Source: CAMPJU01 sp036675265 (lineage in GTDB: Bacteria; Pseudomonadota; Gammaproteobacteria; Xanthomonadales; Xanthomonadaceae). Taken from it: a stretch of 64,000 nt of DNA. Positions 1-7,737 of this stretch are shown in pieces. Under the pieces are notes generated by a model, which searched no databases, was not told the origin of the DNA, and worked only from the letters and a program-made list of their open reading frames with translations. Made by a program: the position numbers and the translations under genes. How positions within the stretch are numbered: the first letter of the stretch is position 1; each line of letters opens with the position of its first letter. Where the stretch lies: positions 1 to 64,000 of the forward strand of contig JAKFFJ010000028.1 in the NCBI GenBank assembly GCA_036675265.1. The letters are read 5' to 3'.

Positions 1-390
<390 letters not shown>

Positions 391-420
391 GGCTGCGTCT
401 CACTAACGGTGTTTGGGATG

Positions 421-496
421 TGGTGCTCACGAATGGAATCGAACCATCGACCTCCTCCTTACCAAGGAGGTGCTCTACCGACTGAGCTACGTGAGC
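421..496 (-). tRNA. tRNA-Thr(GGT)
   Basis: A 76-nt cloverleaf with an encoded CCA end. The anticodon loop TTGGTAA gives anticodon GGT (ACC/ACU codons), and the T-arm carries GGTTCGATTCC. It is the last tRNA before tuf in a Tyr-Gly-Thr-tuf transcription unit. Confidence 0.96.
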
Positions 497-543
497 GGAT
501 TTTGTCGTTGCGTATCGCGGGAACTTCAATGGAAGAGCAGCAG

Positions 544-617
544 TGGAGCGGGAGACGGGAATCGAACCCGCACCATCAGCTTGGAAGGCTGAGGTTCTAC
601 CGTTGAACTACTCCCGC
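544..617 (-). tRNA. tRNA-Gly(TCC)
   Basis: A 74-nt cloverleaf with encoded CCA. The acceptor stem GCGGGAG pairs with CTCCCGC, and the anticodon loop CTTCCAA gives anticodon TCC. It lies 47 nt upstream of tRNA-Thr in the same unit. Confidence 0.96.
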
Positions 618-633
618 GACATGCGGAACCGGT

Positions 634-719
634 TGGTGGAGGGAGGTGGATTCGAACCACCGAAGGCGTAAGCCAGCAGATTTACAGTCTGCCCCCGTTG
701 GCCGCTTGGGTATCCCTCC
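634..719 (-). tRNA. tRNA-Tyr(GTA)
   Basis: An 86-nt class II tRNA with a long variable arm and encoded CCA. The anticodon loop CTGTAAA gives anticodon GTA. It is the first gene of the tRNA-tuf operon and begins about 60 nt after the predicted transcription start. Confidence 0.96.
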
Positions 720-785
720 GGTCTTGTGGCAACCGGCGGGAGACCCTGGTCAGGGGCGGTTCGTGCCGGAGTGAAACAGCCCGCG

Positions 786-814
786 ATTTTGGCGGGTTGC
801 GCGATTCATGTCAA
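786..814 (-). promoter_or_regulatory. Predicted sigma70 promoter of the tRNA-tuf operon
   Basis: On the minus strand a perfect TTGACA (814-809) is followed by exactly 17 nt and then CAAAAT (791-786), four of six matches to TATAAT. The discriminator just downstream is CGCGGGC. A GC-rich discriminator is typical of stable-RNA promoters that ppGpp/DksA repress in E. coli. The start would fall near 778. Confidence 0.7.
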
Positions 815-839
815 CGCTCCGTTCGTCCCTGGCCGCTGT

Positions 840-1931
840 TCAGACGTTGAAGCGGAAGTGCAGGACATCGCCCTCCTGCACCCGGTATTCCTTGCCCTCC
901 AGGCGCAGGCGGCCGGCGTCGCGGGCACCCGCCTCGCCCCGGTAACGGATGAAGTCCTCGTAACCGATGGTCTCGGCCCGGATGAAGCCCTTCTCGAAAT
1001 CGGTGTGGATCACGGCAGCCGCCTGGGGGGCGGTCGATCCGCCCCGGACCGTCCAGGCCCGCACTTCCTTCACGCCGGCGGTGAAGTAGGTCTGCAGCCC
1101 CAGCAGCGAGTAGGCCGCCCGGATCACCCGGTTCAGGCCGGGCTCGTCCAGCCCCATCGAGGCCAGGAAGTCGTCGCGGTCGGCGTCCTCGAGCTGGCTC
1201 AGCTCCTCCTCGATCGCGGCGGAGACCGGGACCACCTCGGCCCCTTCGCCCCCGGCCCGGGCGCGCACCGCGTCCAGGTGCGGGTTGTCGCGGAAGCCGT
1301 CCTCCAGCACGTTGGCCACGTACATCACGGGCTTGAGGGTCAGCAGGAACAGGTCGCGCACCATGGCGCGGTCGTCCTCGGACAAGCCCAGGGCCCGCGC
1401 CGGCCGGCCGGCGTCCAGGCCGTCCCGGACCCGCGCCAGCACCTCGACCCGGGCCCTGGCGTCCTTGTCGCCGGTCTTGGCCGAGCGCTCGGCCCGCTGC
1501 AGCGCCTTGTCCACCGATTCCAGGTCCGCCAGTGCCAGTTCGGTGTCGATCGTCTCGATGTCCGCGATCGGGTCGACCCGGTTGGACACGTGGATCACGT
1601 CGTCGTTCTCGAAGCAGCGCACGACGTGGCAGATCGCGTCGACCTCGCGGATATGGGCCAGGAACTTGTTGCCAAGGCCTTCGCCCGACGCCGCGCCCGC
1701 GACCAGCCCGGCGATGTCCACGAACTCCACCGCGGTCGGGATGACCTTCTGCGGCTTGACGATCTCCGCCAGGGCGCCCAGGCGCGGATCCGGCACCGGG
1801 ACCACGCCCACGTTGGGCTCGATCGTGCAGAAGGGGAAGTTGGCCGCGGCGATGCCCGCCTTGGTCAACGCGTTGAAGAGGGTCGACTTGCCGACGTTCG
1901 GCAGGCCGACGATGCCGCATCTGATGCCCAT
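840..1931 (-). CDS. ychF: Redox-regulated ATPase YchF (Obg-related)
   Basis: YchF is a universally conserved Obg-family P-loop protein that binds ribosomes and prefers ATP; it is linked to translation and to the oxidative stress response. The 363-residue protein has G1 at residues 9-17 (GLPNVGKST). It has NVLE where GTPases have NKxD, which is the substitution that switches YchF to ATP, and it ends with a TGS-type ubiquitin-like domain. The length matches the family. The ATG shares one base with the pth stop (TAATG at 1933-1929), so it is probably translationally coupled to pth. Confidence 0.97.
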   Translation of the reverse strand: MGIRCGIVGLPNVGKSTLFNALTKAGIAAANFPFCTIEPNVGVVPVPDPRLGALAEIVKPQKVIPTAVEFVDIAGLVAGAASGEGLGNKFLAHIREVDAICHVVRCFENDDVIHVSNRVDPIADIETIDTELALADLESVDKALQRAERSAKTGDKDARARVEVLARVRDGLDAGRPARALGLSEDDRAMVRDLFLLTLKPVMYVANVLEDGFRDNPHLDAVRARAGGEGAEVVPVSAAIEEELSQLEDADRDDFLASMGLDEPGLNRVIRAAYSLLGLQTYFTAGVKEVRAWTVRGGSTAPQAAAVIHTDFEKGFIRAETIGYEDFIRYRGEAGARDAGRLRLEGKEYRVQEGDVLHFRFNV

Positions 1932-2509
1932 TATTTATCCGTGTGGAGGCGTTTCATCGCCTCGTTGAAGTCGCCGGCGACCGCCAGCGGCAGCACGCCG
2001 AGCGCATCGTCGATGGCGCGCAGGATCGCGGCCTCGTCGTCCGGCCCCGGCTTGCCCAGCACCCAGGGCGTCACCCGGTCCTTGTGCCCGGGGTGGCCGA
2101 TGCCCACGCGCAATCGGTGGAACCGGCCGTGCCCCAGCAGGCGCATCGTGTCGCGCAGGCCGTTCTGGCCGCCATGGCCGCCGTCGAACTTCAGCCGCGC
2201 GGTGCCCGGTGGCAGGTCGAGCTCGTCGTGGGCCAGCAGCGCCTGCTCCGGTTCGATCTTCCAGTAACGCAGGGCCGCGGTGACCGACTTGCCCGAGAGG
2301 TTCATGAAGGTCGCCGGCTTGAGCAGCCACAGCGACCGGCCGCCGACGTCCACCTTGCAGGCTTCGCCGAACAGCTTCGATTCCAGGCTGAACCGCCCGC
2401 CCGCCGCCGCGGCCAGCGCGTCGGCGAACCAGAACCCGGCGTTGTGCCGGGTCCTGGCGTGCTCGGGGCCGGGATTGCCCAGCCCGACGATGAGGCGCAG
2501 GCCTTCCAT
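1931..2509 (-). CDS. pth: Peptidyl-tRNA hydrolase
   Basis: This enzyme recycles peptidyl-tRNAs that drop off the ribosome by cutting the ester bond. The 192-residue protein begins MEGLRLIVGLGNPG and has the catalytic His22 in RHNAGFW plus the HDELDLPPG segment. I chose the ATG at 2509. The in-frame GTG at 2521 lies only 3 nt from a 13-bp hairpin (2525-2554) and leaves no room for a ribosome binding site. The gene sits between rplY and ychF, an order common in gammaproteobacteria. Confidence 0.96.
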   Translation of the reverse strand: MEGLRLIVGLGNPGPEHARTRHNAGFWFADALAAAAGGRFSLESKLFGEACKVDVGGRSLWLLKPATFMNLSGKSVTAALRYWKIEPEQALLAHDELDLPPGTARLKFDGGHGGQNGLRDTMRLLGHGRFHRLRVGIGHPGHKDRVTPWVLGKPGPDDEAAILRAIDDALGVLPLAVAGDFNEAMKRLHTDK

Positions 2510-2524
2510 CGAAACGGCCACGCA

Positions 2525-2554
2525 CCGGCCGGGCCGCGGGTGCGGCCCGGCCGG
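2525..2554 (-). terminator. Strong GC hairpin between rplY and pth (attenuator or processing site)
   Basis: A perfect 13-bp inverted repeat (2525-2537 with 2542-2554) surrounds a 4-nt loop. No T-run follows on either strand, so it does not look like a complete intrinsic terminator. It sits 15 nt past the rplY stop and 15 nt before the pth ATG. Confidence 0.6.
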
Positions 2555-2569
2555 CGGCGTCGCGGCCTG

Positions 2570-3253
2570 TTACTCCGCGCCGGCCTTGTCGGCGGCCGCG
2601 TCGTCGCCGTCGACCTTCGCGGCCGGGACGTCGGTGGCGGCTTCCACGGCCTCCGTGGTCTCCTCGAGTTCCACGCGGCCGGCCTTGGCGACCACCACGG
2701 CGACGTCGTGCTCCTTGCCCAGCTTCAGCTCGGGGATCTCCACGCCCGCCGGCAGCTTGAGCTCCGACAGGTGGACGATGCCGCCCAGCGCGAAGTCGGA
2801 CAGGTCGACCTCGATGTACTCCGGCAGGTCCTTGGGCAGGCAGCTGACCACCACCTCGTTGAGCTCATGGGTGATGACCACGTCCGCGGCCTTGCCGGCC
2901 GGCGACTTTTCCTGGTTGAGGAAGTGCAGCGGCACCGCGGTGCGGATCGCCTCGTTCTCGCTCACGCGCTGGAAGTCCAGGTGCATGATCTGCTGGCGGT
3001 ACGGATGGCGCTGCATGTCGCGCAGGAGGACCTTCTGCGCCTTGCCATCGACGTCCATGGTGAGGATCGAGGAATAGAACCACTCGTTCTGGCTGGCCAG
3101 CCAGGTCTTCTCGTGGTCCAGCTCGACGCTTGCGGGTTCGGCGTGACCGCCGTAGACGATGGCCGGGATGCGGCCCGCGCGGCGCAGGCGGCGGCTCGCA
3201 CCCTTCCCTGCGTCCTCGCGGCCGAATGCCGTGATCTTGTGTTCGGTTGCCAT
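2570..3253 (-). CDS. rplY: 50S ribosomal protein L25 / general stress protein Ctc
   Basis: L25 binds 5S rRNA in the central protuberance of the large subunit. This 227-residue protein is the long two-domain (CTC/TL5) form. An N-terminal L25 domain (about residues 4-95, with IPAIVYGG and the LLRDMQRHPYR segment) is followed by a beta-rich domain (about 100-190) and an acidic Ala/Glu/Asp tail. The ATG at 3253 is preceded by an AGAGAG-type ribosome binding site. The leader back to prs holds two hairpins, which could mediate autoregulation of the kind known for E. coli L25. Confidence 0.95.
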   Translation of the reverse strand: MATEHKITAFGREDAGKGASRRLRRAGRIPAIVYGGHAEPASVELDHEKTWLASQNEWFYSSILTMDVDGKAQKVLLRDMQRHPYRQQIMHLDFQRVSENEAIRTAVPLHFLNQEKSPAGKAADVVITHELNEVVVSCLPKDLPEYIEVDLSDFALGGIVHLSELKLPAGVEIPELKLGKEHDVAVVVAKAGRVELEETTEAVEAATDVPAAKVDGDDAAADKAGAE

Positions 3254-3284
3254 TGGATTGCTCTCTCTTCTTTGCTTGCGTGGT

Positions 3285-3328
3285 GCCGCCTCGCGGCGGC
3301 GATTGCGCTCACCCGCGACCAGGTGAGC
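3285..3328 (-). promoter_or_regulatory. Two hairpins in the rplY leader
   Basis: The mRNA leader between prs and rplY can fold a GCTCACC/GGTGAGC stem (3307-3328, 7 bp, 8-nt loop) and a GCCGCC-GCGA-GGCGGC stem with a GNRA tetraloop (3285-3300). The second hairpin ends 31 nt before the rplY ATG. A role as an L25 autoregulatory leader is inference. Confidence 0.4.
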
Positions 3329-3357
3329 AATGGATGCCTTTCCGAACCGCGGGGCCG

Positions 3358-4323
3358 TCAGTCGACGTAGAGCGAACTGACCGACTCGCCGAATGCGATC
3401 CGGCGGATCGTCTCGGCCAGCAGCTCGGCGACGCTGAGCTGCCGGATCGTGCTGCAGGCGCGGGCTGCTTCCGACAGCGGGATGGTGTCGGTGACGACCA
3501 GCTCGTCCAGGCAGGACCCGGACAGGTTGTCGATCGCCGGCCCCGACAGCACCGGATGCGTGCAGTACGCGACCACCTTGGTCGCGCCCTGCTCCTTGAG
3601 CGCCGCCGCGGCGGCGCACAGCGTGCCGGCGGTGTCGACGATGTCGTCCACCAGCACGCAGGTCTTGCCGCGGACGTCGCCGATGATGTTCATCACCGTG
3701 GCCACGTTCGCCTTCGGGCGGCGCTTGTCGATGATCGCCAGGTCCGCGTCGTCCAGCCGCTTGGCGATCGCCCGGGCGCGCACTACCCCGCCGACGTCGG
3801 GTGAGACCACCACCATGTCGTCGGTGCCATGCGCGCGCCAGATGTCGGCCAGCAGCAGCGGGGAGGCGTAGACGTTGTCGACCGGGATGTCGAAGAAGCC
3901 CTGGATCTGGTCGGCGTGCAGGTCGACGGTCAGCACCCGGTCGGTGCCCACGGTCGAGAACATCTGCGCGGCGACCTTGGCGGTGATCGGCACGCGCGCC
4001 GACCGGGGCCGGCGATCCTGCCTGGCGTACCCGAAGTACGGCACCACCGCGGTCACGCTGGATACCGATGCGCGCTTGAGCGCGTCGATCAGCACCAGCA
4101 GTTCCACCAGGTTCTCCGCGCTCGGTGCGCAGGTGGGCTGGATGACGAACACTTCCTGCCGGCGGACGTTCTCCTCGATCTCGACCTGCACCTCGCCGTC
4201 GGAGAAGCGCCCGACCAGCGCCTTGCCCGGGCGGATGCCCAGCTCGCGGCACACCGACTCGGCCAGCGGCCGGTTGGCGTTGCCGGTGAAGACGAGCAGG
4301 TTGCGGTCTTCCTGGACAGACAT
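3358..4323 (-). CDS. prs: Ribose-phosphate pyrophosphokinase (PRPP synthase)
   Basis: This enzyme makes PRPP from ribose 5-phosphate and ATP for purine, pyrimidine, histidine, tryptophan and NAD synthesis. The 321 residues match the class I family. Visible motifs are the early GRFSDGE segment, the catalytic-loop KRRPKANV and the PRPP-binding VLVDDIVDTAGT. The ATG at 4323 lies only 13 nt from the CCA end of tRNA-Gln; that gap holds an AGAAG ribosome binding site 8 nt before the start. The gene is most likely co-transcribed with ispE and the tRNA upstream. Confidence 0.97.
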   Translation of the reverse strand: MSVQEDRNLLVFTGNANRPLAESVCRELGIRPGKALVGRFSDGEVQVEIEENVRRQEVFVIQPTCAPSAENLVELLVLIDALKRASVSSVTAVVPYFGYARQDRRPRSARVPITAKVAAQMFSTVGTDRVLTVDLHADQIQGFFDIPVDNVYASPLLLADIWRAHGTDDMVVVSPDVGGVVRARAIAKRLDDADLAIIDKRRPKANVATVMNIIGDVRGKTCVLVDDIVDTAGTLCAAAAALKEQGATKVVAYCTHPVLSGPAIDNLSGSCLDELVVTDTIPLSEAARACSTIRQLSVAELLAETIRRIAFGESVSSLYVD

Positions 4324-4336
4324 GTGCAGCTCTTCT

Positions 4337-4413
4337 TGGCAGGGGCGGTAGGATTCGAACCTACGAATGCCAGGATCAAAACCTGGTGCCTTGGGCCTCT
4401 TGGCGACGCCCCT
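4337..4413 (-). tRNA. tRNA-Gln(TTG)
   Basis: A 77-nt cloverleaf with encoded CCA. Anticodon loop TTTTGAT gives anticodon TTG, and the acceptor stem AGGGGCG pairs with CGCCCCT. It is wedged between ispE (stop ends at 4420) and prs (start 4323) with gaps of 6 and 13 nt, so it must be cut out of a protein-coding transcript. Confidence 0.95.
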
Positions 4414-4419
4414 GTGACG

Positions 4420-5298
4420 CTAACCGTCGCCGTCCGCGTCCAGCGCGTCGAGCAGCCGGGAACGCGCGGCACCGGCGGCCACCCAGGCATGCAGGCCGCC
4501 GGGCCACCGGGCCAGCGCCTCGTCCGCGGCCTCGCGCTCGGCGAATTCCACGAAACAGGCGCTGCCCGTCCCCGTCAACCGCGGCGTGCCGAAGCGCGCC
4601 AGCGCGGCGAAGGCAGCCTCGACGGCTGGTTCGCGGCGGCGCAGCACCGGCTCGAACGCATTGCCGAGGCCAGGTCCGGAAACGAAGTCCGCTATTGTCG
4701 CGGGCGCTGCATCGCGCGTCAATTCAGGCGCCCGGAACAGGCCTGCGGTCGGCGCGTGGACGCCGGGGTCGACCAGCAGGTACCAGGCCGCCGGGAGGTG
4801 GATGGGCACGAGCCGCTCGCCCACGCCCTCGGCCCAGGCGTTGCGGCCGTGGACGAACACCGGGACGTCGGCGCCCAGTTGCAGGCCCAGGGTCGCCAGC
4901 CGTTCGCGGCGCCATCCGAGCCCCCAGAGCCGGTCCAGCGCCAGGAGCGTCGTGGCAGCGTCGGAGGACCCACCGCCCAGGCCCCGGCCGGCAGGAATCC
5001 GCTTTTCGACGACGATGTCGACACCTTGCGTGGTTTTAGCTTCTGCTTGCAGGAGCTTGGCCGCCCGGACCGTCAGGTCGTCCTCCGGTTCCAGCCCGGG
5101 AATCGGGGCGCCGACCCTGCGGACCACCCCATCATGGGTGGGACGCAGCCGAACGGTATCGCCCCAGTCGAGCAGGCGAAAGACGGTCTGCAGGGCGTGG
5201 TAGCCGTCCGGCTGGCGCCCGGTCACCCGCAGGAAGAGGTTCAGCTTCGCCGGCGCCGGCCATGCGGACCAGCCCTCGCCCTGCCCCGCGATACCCAC
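4420..5298 (-). CDS. ispE: 4-diphosphocytidyl-2-C-methyl-D-erythritol kinase
   Basis: IspE phosphorylates CDP-methylerythritol in the MEP route to isoprenoids. The 292-residue GHMP kinase has PAPAKLNLFL near the N-terminus and the ATP-binding PAGRGLGGGSSDA at residues 102-114. The start is GTG at 5298, one base after the lolB stop. The lolB-ispE-tRNA-Gln-prs-rplY-pth-ychF order recurs in Pseudomonas and Xanthomonas, which supports both the call and co-transcription. Confidence 0.96.
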   Translation of the reverse strand: MGIAGQGEGWSAWPAPAKLNLFLRVTGRQPDGYHALQTVFRLLDWGDTVRLRPTHDGVVRRVGAPIPGLEPEDDLTVRAAKLLQAEAKTTQGVDIVVEKRIPAGRGLGGGSSDAATTLLALDRLWGLGWRRERLATLGLQLGADVPVFVHGRNAWAEGVGERLVPIHLPAAWYLLVDPGVHAPTAGLFRAPELTRDAAPATIADFVSGPGLGNAFEPVLRRREPAVEAAFAALARFGTPRLTGTGSACFVEFAEREAADEALARWPGGLHAWVAAGAARSRLLDALDADGDG

Positions 5299-5299
5299 G

Positions 5300-5962
5300 T
5301 CAGGAACCTTCCGCGACCGGATCCCAGGTGTCGACCACCAGGCGTACCCGCGCCTCGCCGCGCACCGCCTCGAGCCGATGCGGGAGCGCGATCCCGGCGC
5401 CTGCCTGCGCGGGCGTCGCGCCGGACAGGCCCCAGTTCGAATAGGTGATCGTCCATCCCCCCTGCTCCATCCTGGCCAGGCGACCGTCCGCGCCGAAGGC
5501 CAGCGTCGCGGGGCCCAGGCCCGGGGCCCGCGCGCCGCGCAGCCACGCCGGCAGTGCCTGGAGGGGAATCTCCCAGCCGGTGCTCCGGAGCAGCAGCGCC
5601 GCGGCGTCGGGTCCCTGTCGCGTCCCCCCCTCCATGCCTTCGAGCGTGGCGCCCTCGGGACCCGCGCGCAGCCGCCAGCTCTGCCGGGTGATCGGCGCGC
5701 TCAGCGACACCGTGTAGCGTTCGCCGGCCTGGCGCCAGTCCAGCCGTCCGCTGCCGCCGCGGTCCCCGTTGGCCAGCGCGACGCGCCCGGCCAGTGCCCA
5801 GTCGGCGTCCGCCTGCAGCGCGGCCTCGCGCGCCTGCTGGGTGGCCATCGCCGCGGAGGCCGCCACCGGCGGCGCTTCGCGTACCGGCCGCCCGGCACAG
5901 GCCGCCAGCACCAGGCAGGCCGCGACCGCCAGCGCGCCGCGCAACGCCCGTCCGGCGATCAT
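5300..5962 (-). CDS. lolB: Outer-membrane lipoprotein receptor LolB
   Basis: LolB takes lipoproteins from the periplasmic carrier LolA and inserts them into the outer membrane. The 220-residue protein begins with a lipoprotein signal ending LVLAAC, so Cys22 is the predicted lipidated residue. The body shows LolB features (WALAGRVAL, a DW/YTVSLSAP strand, LPAWLRG, a C-terminal RLVVDTW). The ATG at 5962 overlaps the stop of the TPR gene (ATGA), so the upstream extension of the frame is not used. Confidence 0.93.
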   Translation of the reverse strand: MIAGRALRGALAVAACLVLAACAGRPVREAPPVAASAAMATQQAREAALQADADWALAGRVALANGDRGGSGRLDWRQAGERYTVSLSAPITRQSWRLRAGPEGATLEGMEGGTRQGPDAAALLLRSTGWEIPLQALPAWLRGARAPGLGPATLAFGADGRLARMEQGGWTITYSNWGLSGATPAQAGAGIALPHRLEAVRGEARVRLVVDTWDPVAEGS

Positions 5963-7653
5963 CGGGTGCCTCCCTGCCGTGCACGGTCGATGGTCTGTTC
6001 GAGTGCCCGCTGCAAAGCGCGGCTGTCCGGGTCGAGCTCGCGCGCCCGGTCGAAGAATTCCCGCGCCTCGTCGCGACGCCCGAGGACCCACAGCACCTCG
6101 GCGATGTGCGAGGCGATCTCCGCGTCCTTCTGCAGGGCGAACGCGCGGCGCAGTTCGACGAGGGCCTCCTCGTGGCGACCGAGCCGGTAGAGGACCCAGC
6201 CGTAGCTGTCGACGATCGCGGCGTTGTCGGGTTCGGCCACGCGGGCGCGATCGATCAGTTCCAGTGCCTCGACATGGCGGTCGGTGCGGTCGGCGAGCGT
6301 GTAGCCGAGCGCGTTGAGCGCGGCCACGTTGTCGGGCTGCGCCACCAGGATCTGCCGGAAGTCGGCTTCCGCCCGCGCGATGTCGTCCCGACGCTCCCAG
6401 GCCAGCGCCCGGGCATACAGCAGGTCCGCATCGTCGGGATAGGCCGCGAGCCCGCGCGCGAATGCGTCGATCTCCGCGTCCGGATCGCCGGCATCGCGAT
6501 GCAGCTCGGCCTCGAGCAGGTATGCGTCGCGCCGCGCGTCCTCGTGCGCATCGGCATCGGCCTGCAAGGCGTGCAGGGCCGCGAAGGCTTCTGCGTCGCG
6601 GTCCAGTGCATGCAGCACCGCGGCGATCCGCAGCCGCGCCTGCAACCGCGCCGTGCCGCCGGGCACGCTGCGGTACCAGCGGAGCGCTTCGTCGCGTCGC
6701 TCGAGGAATTCCGCGACCTGGCCGAGCAGCAACCGGCGCTGCGGATCGGGACGCGCGGAGTCCTCCTGCAGTTCCGCATAGAGCGTCGCGAGCGATGCCT
6801 TGTCGTCGGCCTCGGCCAGCAGCGCGGCGCGCAGGCGCAGGGTGTATTCGTCCTGCGGTCCGCGTGCCAGCACCAGCGCCGCCGCGGCCGGGTCGCCGAG
6901 CGCGTCGTACTCGGACGCGAGCGCGAGGCGCAGTTCCTCGTCACCGACGGCGAGTGCCTCGACCTGCGCCAGGGTGGCGCGCGCCGCGTCGCTGTCGCCG
7001 GCCTCGCGCAACTGGCTGGCGCGCAGCAGCGCGACGCGTGGCTCGTCCGGGAACCGCGCCACCACCTCGTCGACGATGCGCTTGGCCAACGCCGCCTGGT
7101 CGAGCCGTTGCGCCAGCCCGCCGAAGGCCAGCCACGGGTCGAGCCGCGCCGGGATCGCGTCGGCCTCGACCATTGCGCCGAGCACCCGGCCGGCCAGCGC
7201 CAGGTCCTTGCCGCCGCTGCCCAGTGCGTTGAGCGCGTGGCGCCAGCCGTCTTCGCCCATCGACGCGAGCGCGATCGCAAGCGACGTCGCCCGTGCTTCC
7301 TCGCCGCGGCGTAGCGCCAGGCTGGTCTCGATCGCGCGCATCGCCGGCGTCGCGGCTGCACGCTCCTGCCACAAGGCCAGTGCCGCGGCCGCCGTCGCGT
7401 CGTCACCGGCCAGCAACGCGATCCGCGCGGTGCGCTCGGCCAGCGCCGCATCGCCTGGCGCCGCGCGCGCGGCGCGCAGGTACCAGGTCGCCGCTTCCTG
7501 CAACCGCCCGCCCTGGAGTGCGTATTCCCCGGCCAGGGTGGCCTCCAGGGGACCGCCCGCCGGATCGACCGCCGGGCTGGCGGCGACGGCGGGGAGGCTC
7601 GCGGCCAGGCAGGCCGCGAAGGCGCCGGCGGCAATGCGCGTGAATGTCGGCAT
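5959..7653 (-). CDS. Exported TPR-repeat protein
   Basis: The 564-residue protein has a signal peptide (about residues 1-24, ending AVAA) followed by TPR-type helical repeats along its whole length. The clearest are near the C-terminus (NVAALNALGYTLADR, DSYGWVLYRLGRHEEAL). TPR arrays bind protein partners, so a periplasmic or outer-membrane scaffold is likely. Its position between hemA (divergent) and lolB (overlapping by ATGA) is conserved in pseudomonads and xanthomonads. A role beside LolB in envelope assembly is inference; no substrate is known. Confidence 0.85.
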   Translation of the reverse strand: MPTFTRIAAGAFAACLAASLPAVAASPAVDPAGGPLEATLAGEYALQGGRLQEAATWYLRAARAAPGDAALAERTARIALLAGDDATAAAALALWQERAAATPAMRAIETSLALRRGEEARATSLAIALASMGEDGWRHALNALGSGGKDLALAGRVLGAMVEADAIPARLDPWLAFGGLAQRLDQAALAKRIVDEVVARFPDEPRVALLRASQLREAGDSDAARATLAQVEALAVGDEELRLALASEYDALGDPAAAALVLARGPQDEYTLRLRAALLAEADDKASLATLYAELQEDSARPDPQRRLLLGQVAEFLERRDEALRWYRSVPGGTARLQARLRIAAVLHALDRDAEAFAALHALQADADAHEDARRDAYLLEAELHRDAGDPDAEIDAFARGLAAYPDDADLLYARALAWERRDDIARAEADFRQILVAQPDNVAALNALGYTLADRTDRHVEALELIDRARVAEPDNAAIVDSYGWVLYRLGRHEEALVELRRAFALQKDAEIASHIAEVLWVLGRRDEAREFFDRARELDPDSRALQRALEQTIDRARQGGTR

Positions 7654-7694
7654 GGGCGGTGCGTGACCTCGCGTGGTGGGCCGGGAGGGGCCGG

Positions 7695-7700
7695 TAGAAT
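7695..7700 (+). promoter_or_regulatory. Putative -10 element of hemA
   Basis: TAGAAT (five of six matches to TATAAT) lies 37 nt before the hemA ATG in the divergent TPR/hemA gap. No good -35 hexamer stands 16-18 nt upstream. Confidence 0.4.
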
Positions 7701-7737
7701 GGCGCCTTTCGGGTGCAGTCGCCCAGCTTAGGACACG

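Noticed and set aside
726..2267. Long open frame on the plus strand opposite ychF and pth
   Set aside because: It is antisense to two well-supported genes, has low-complexity composition and no domain signature. GC-rich codon use produces such antisense frames.
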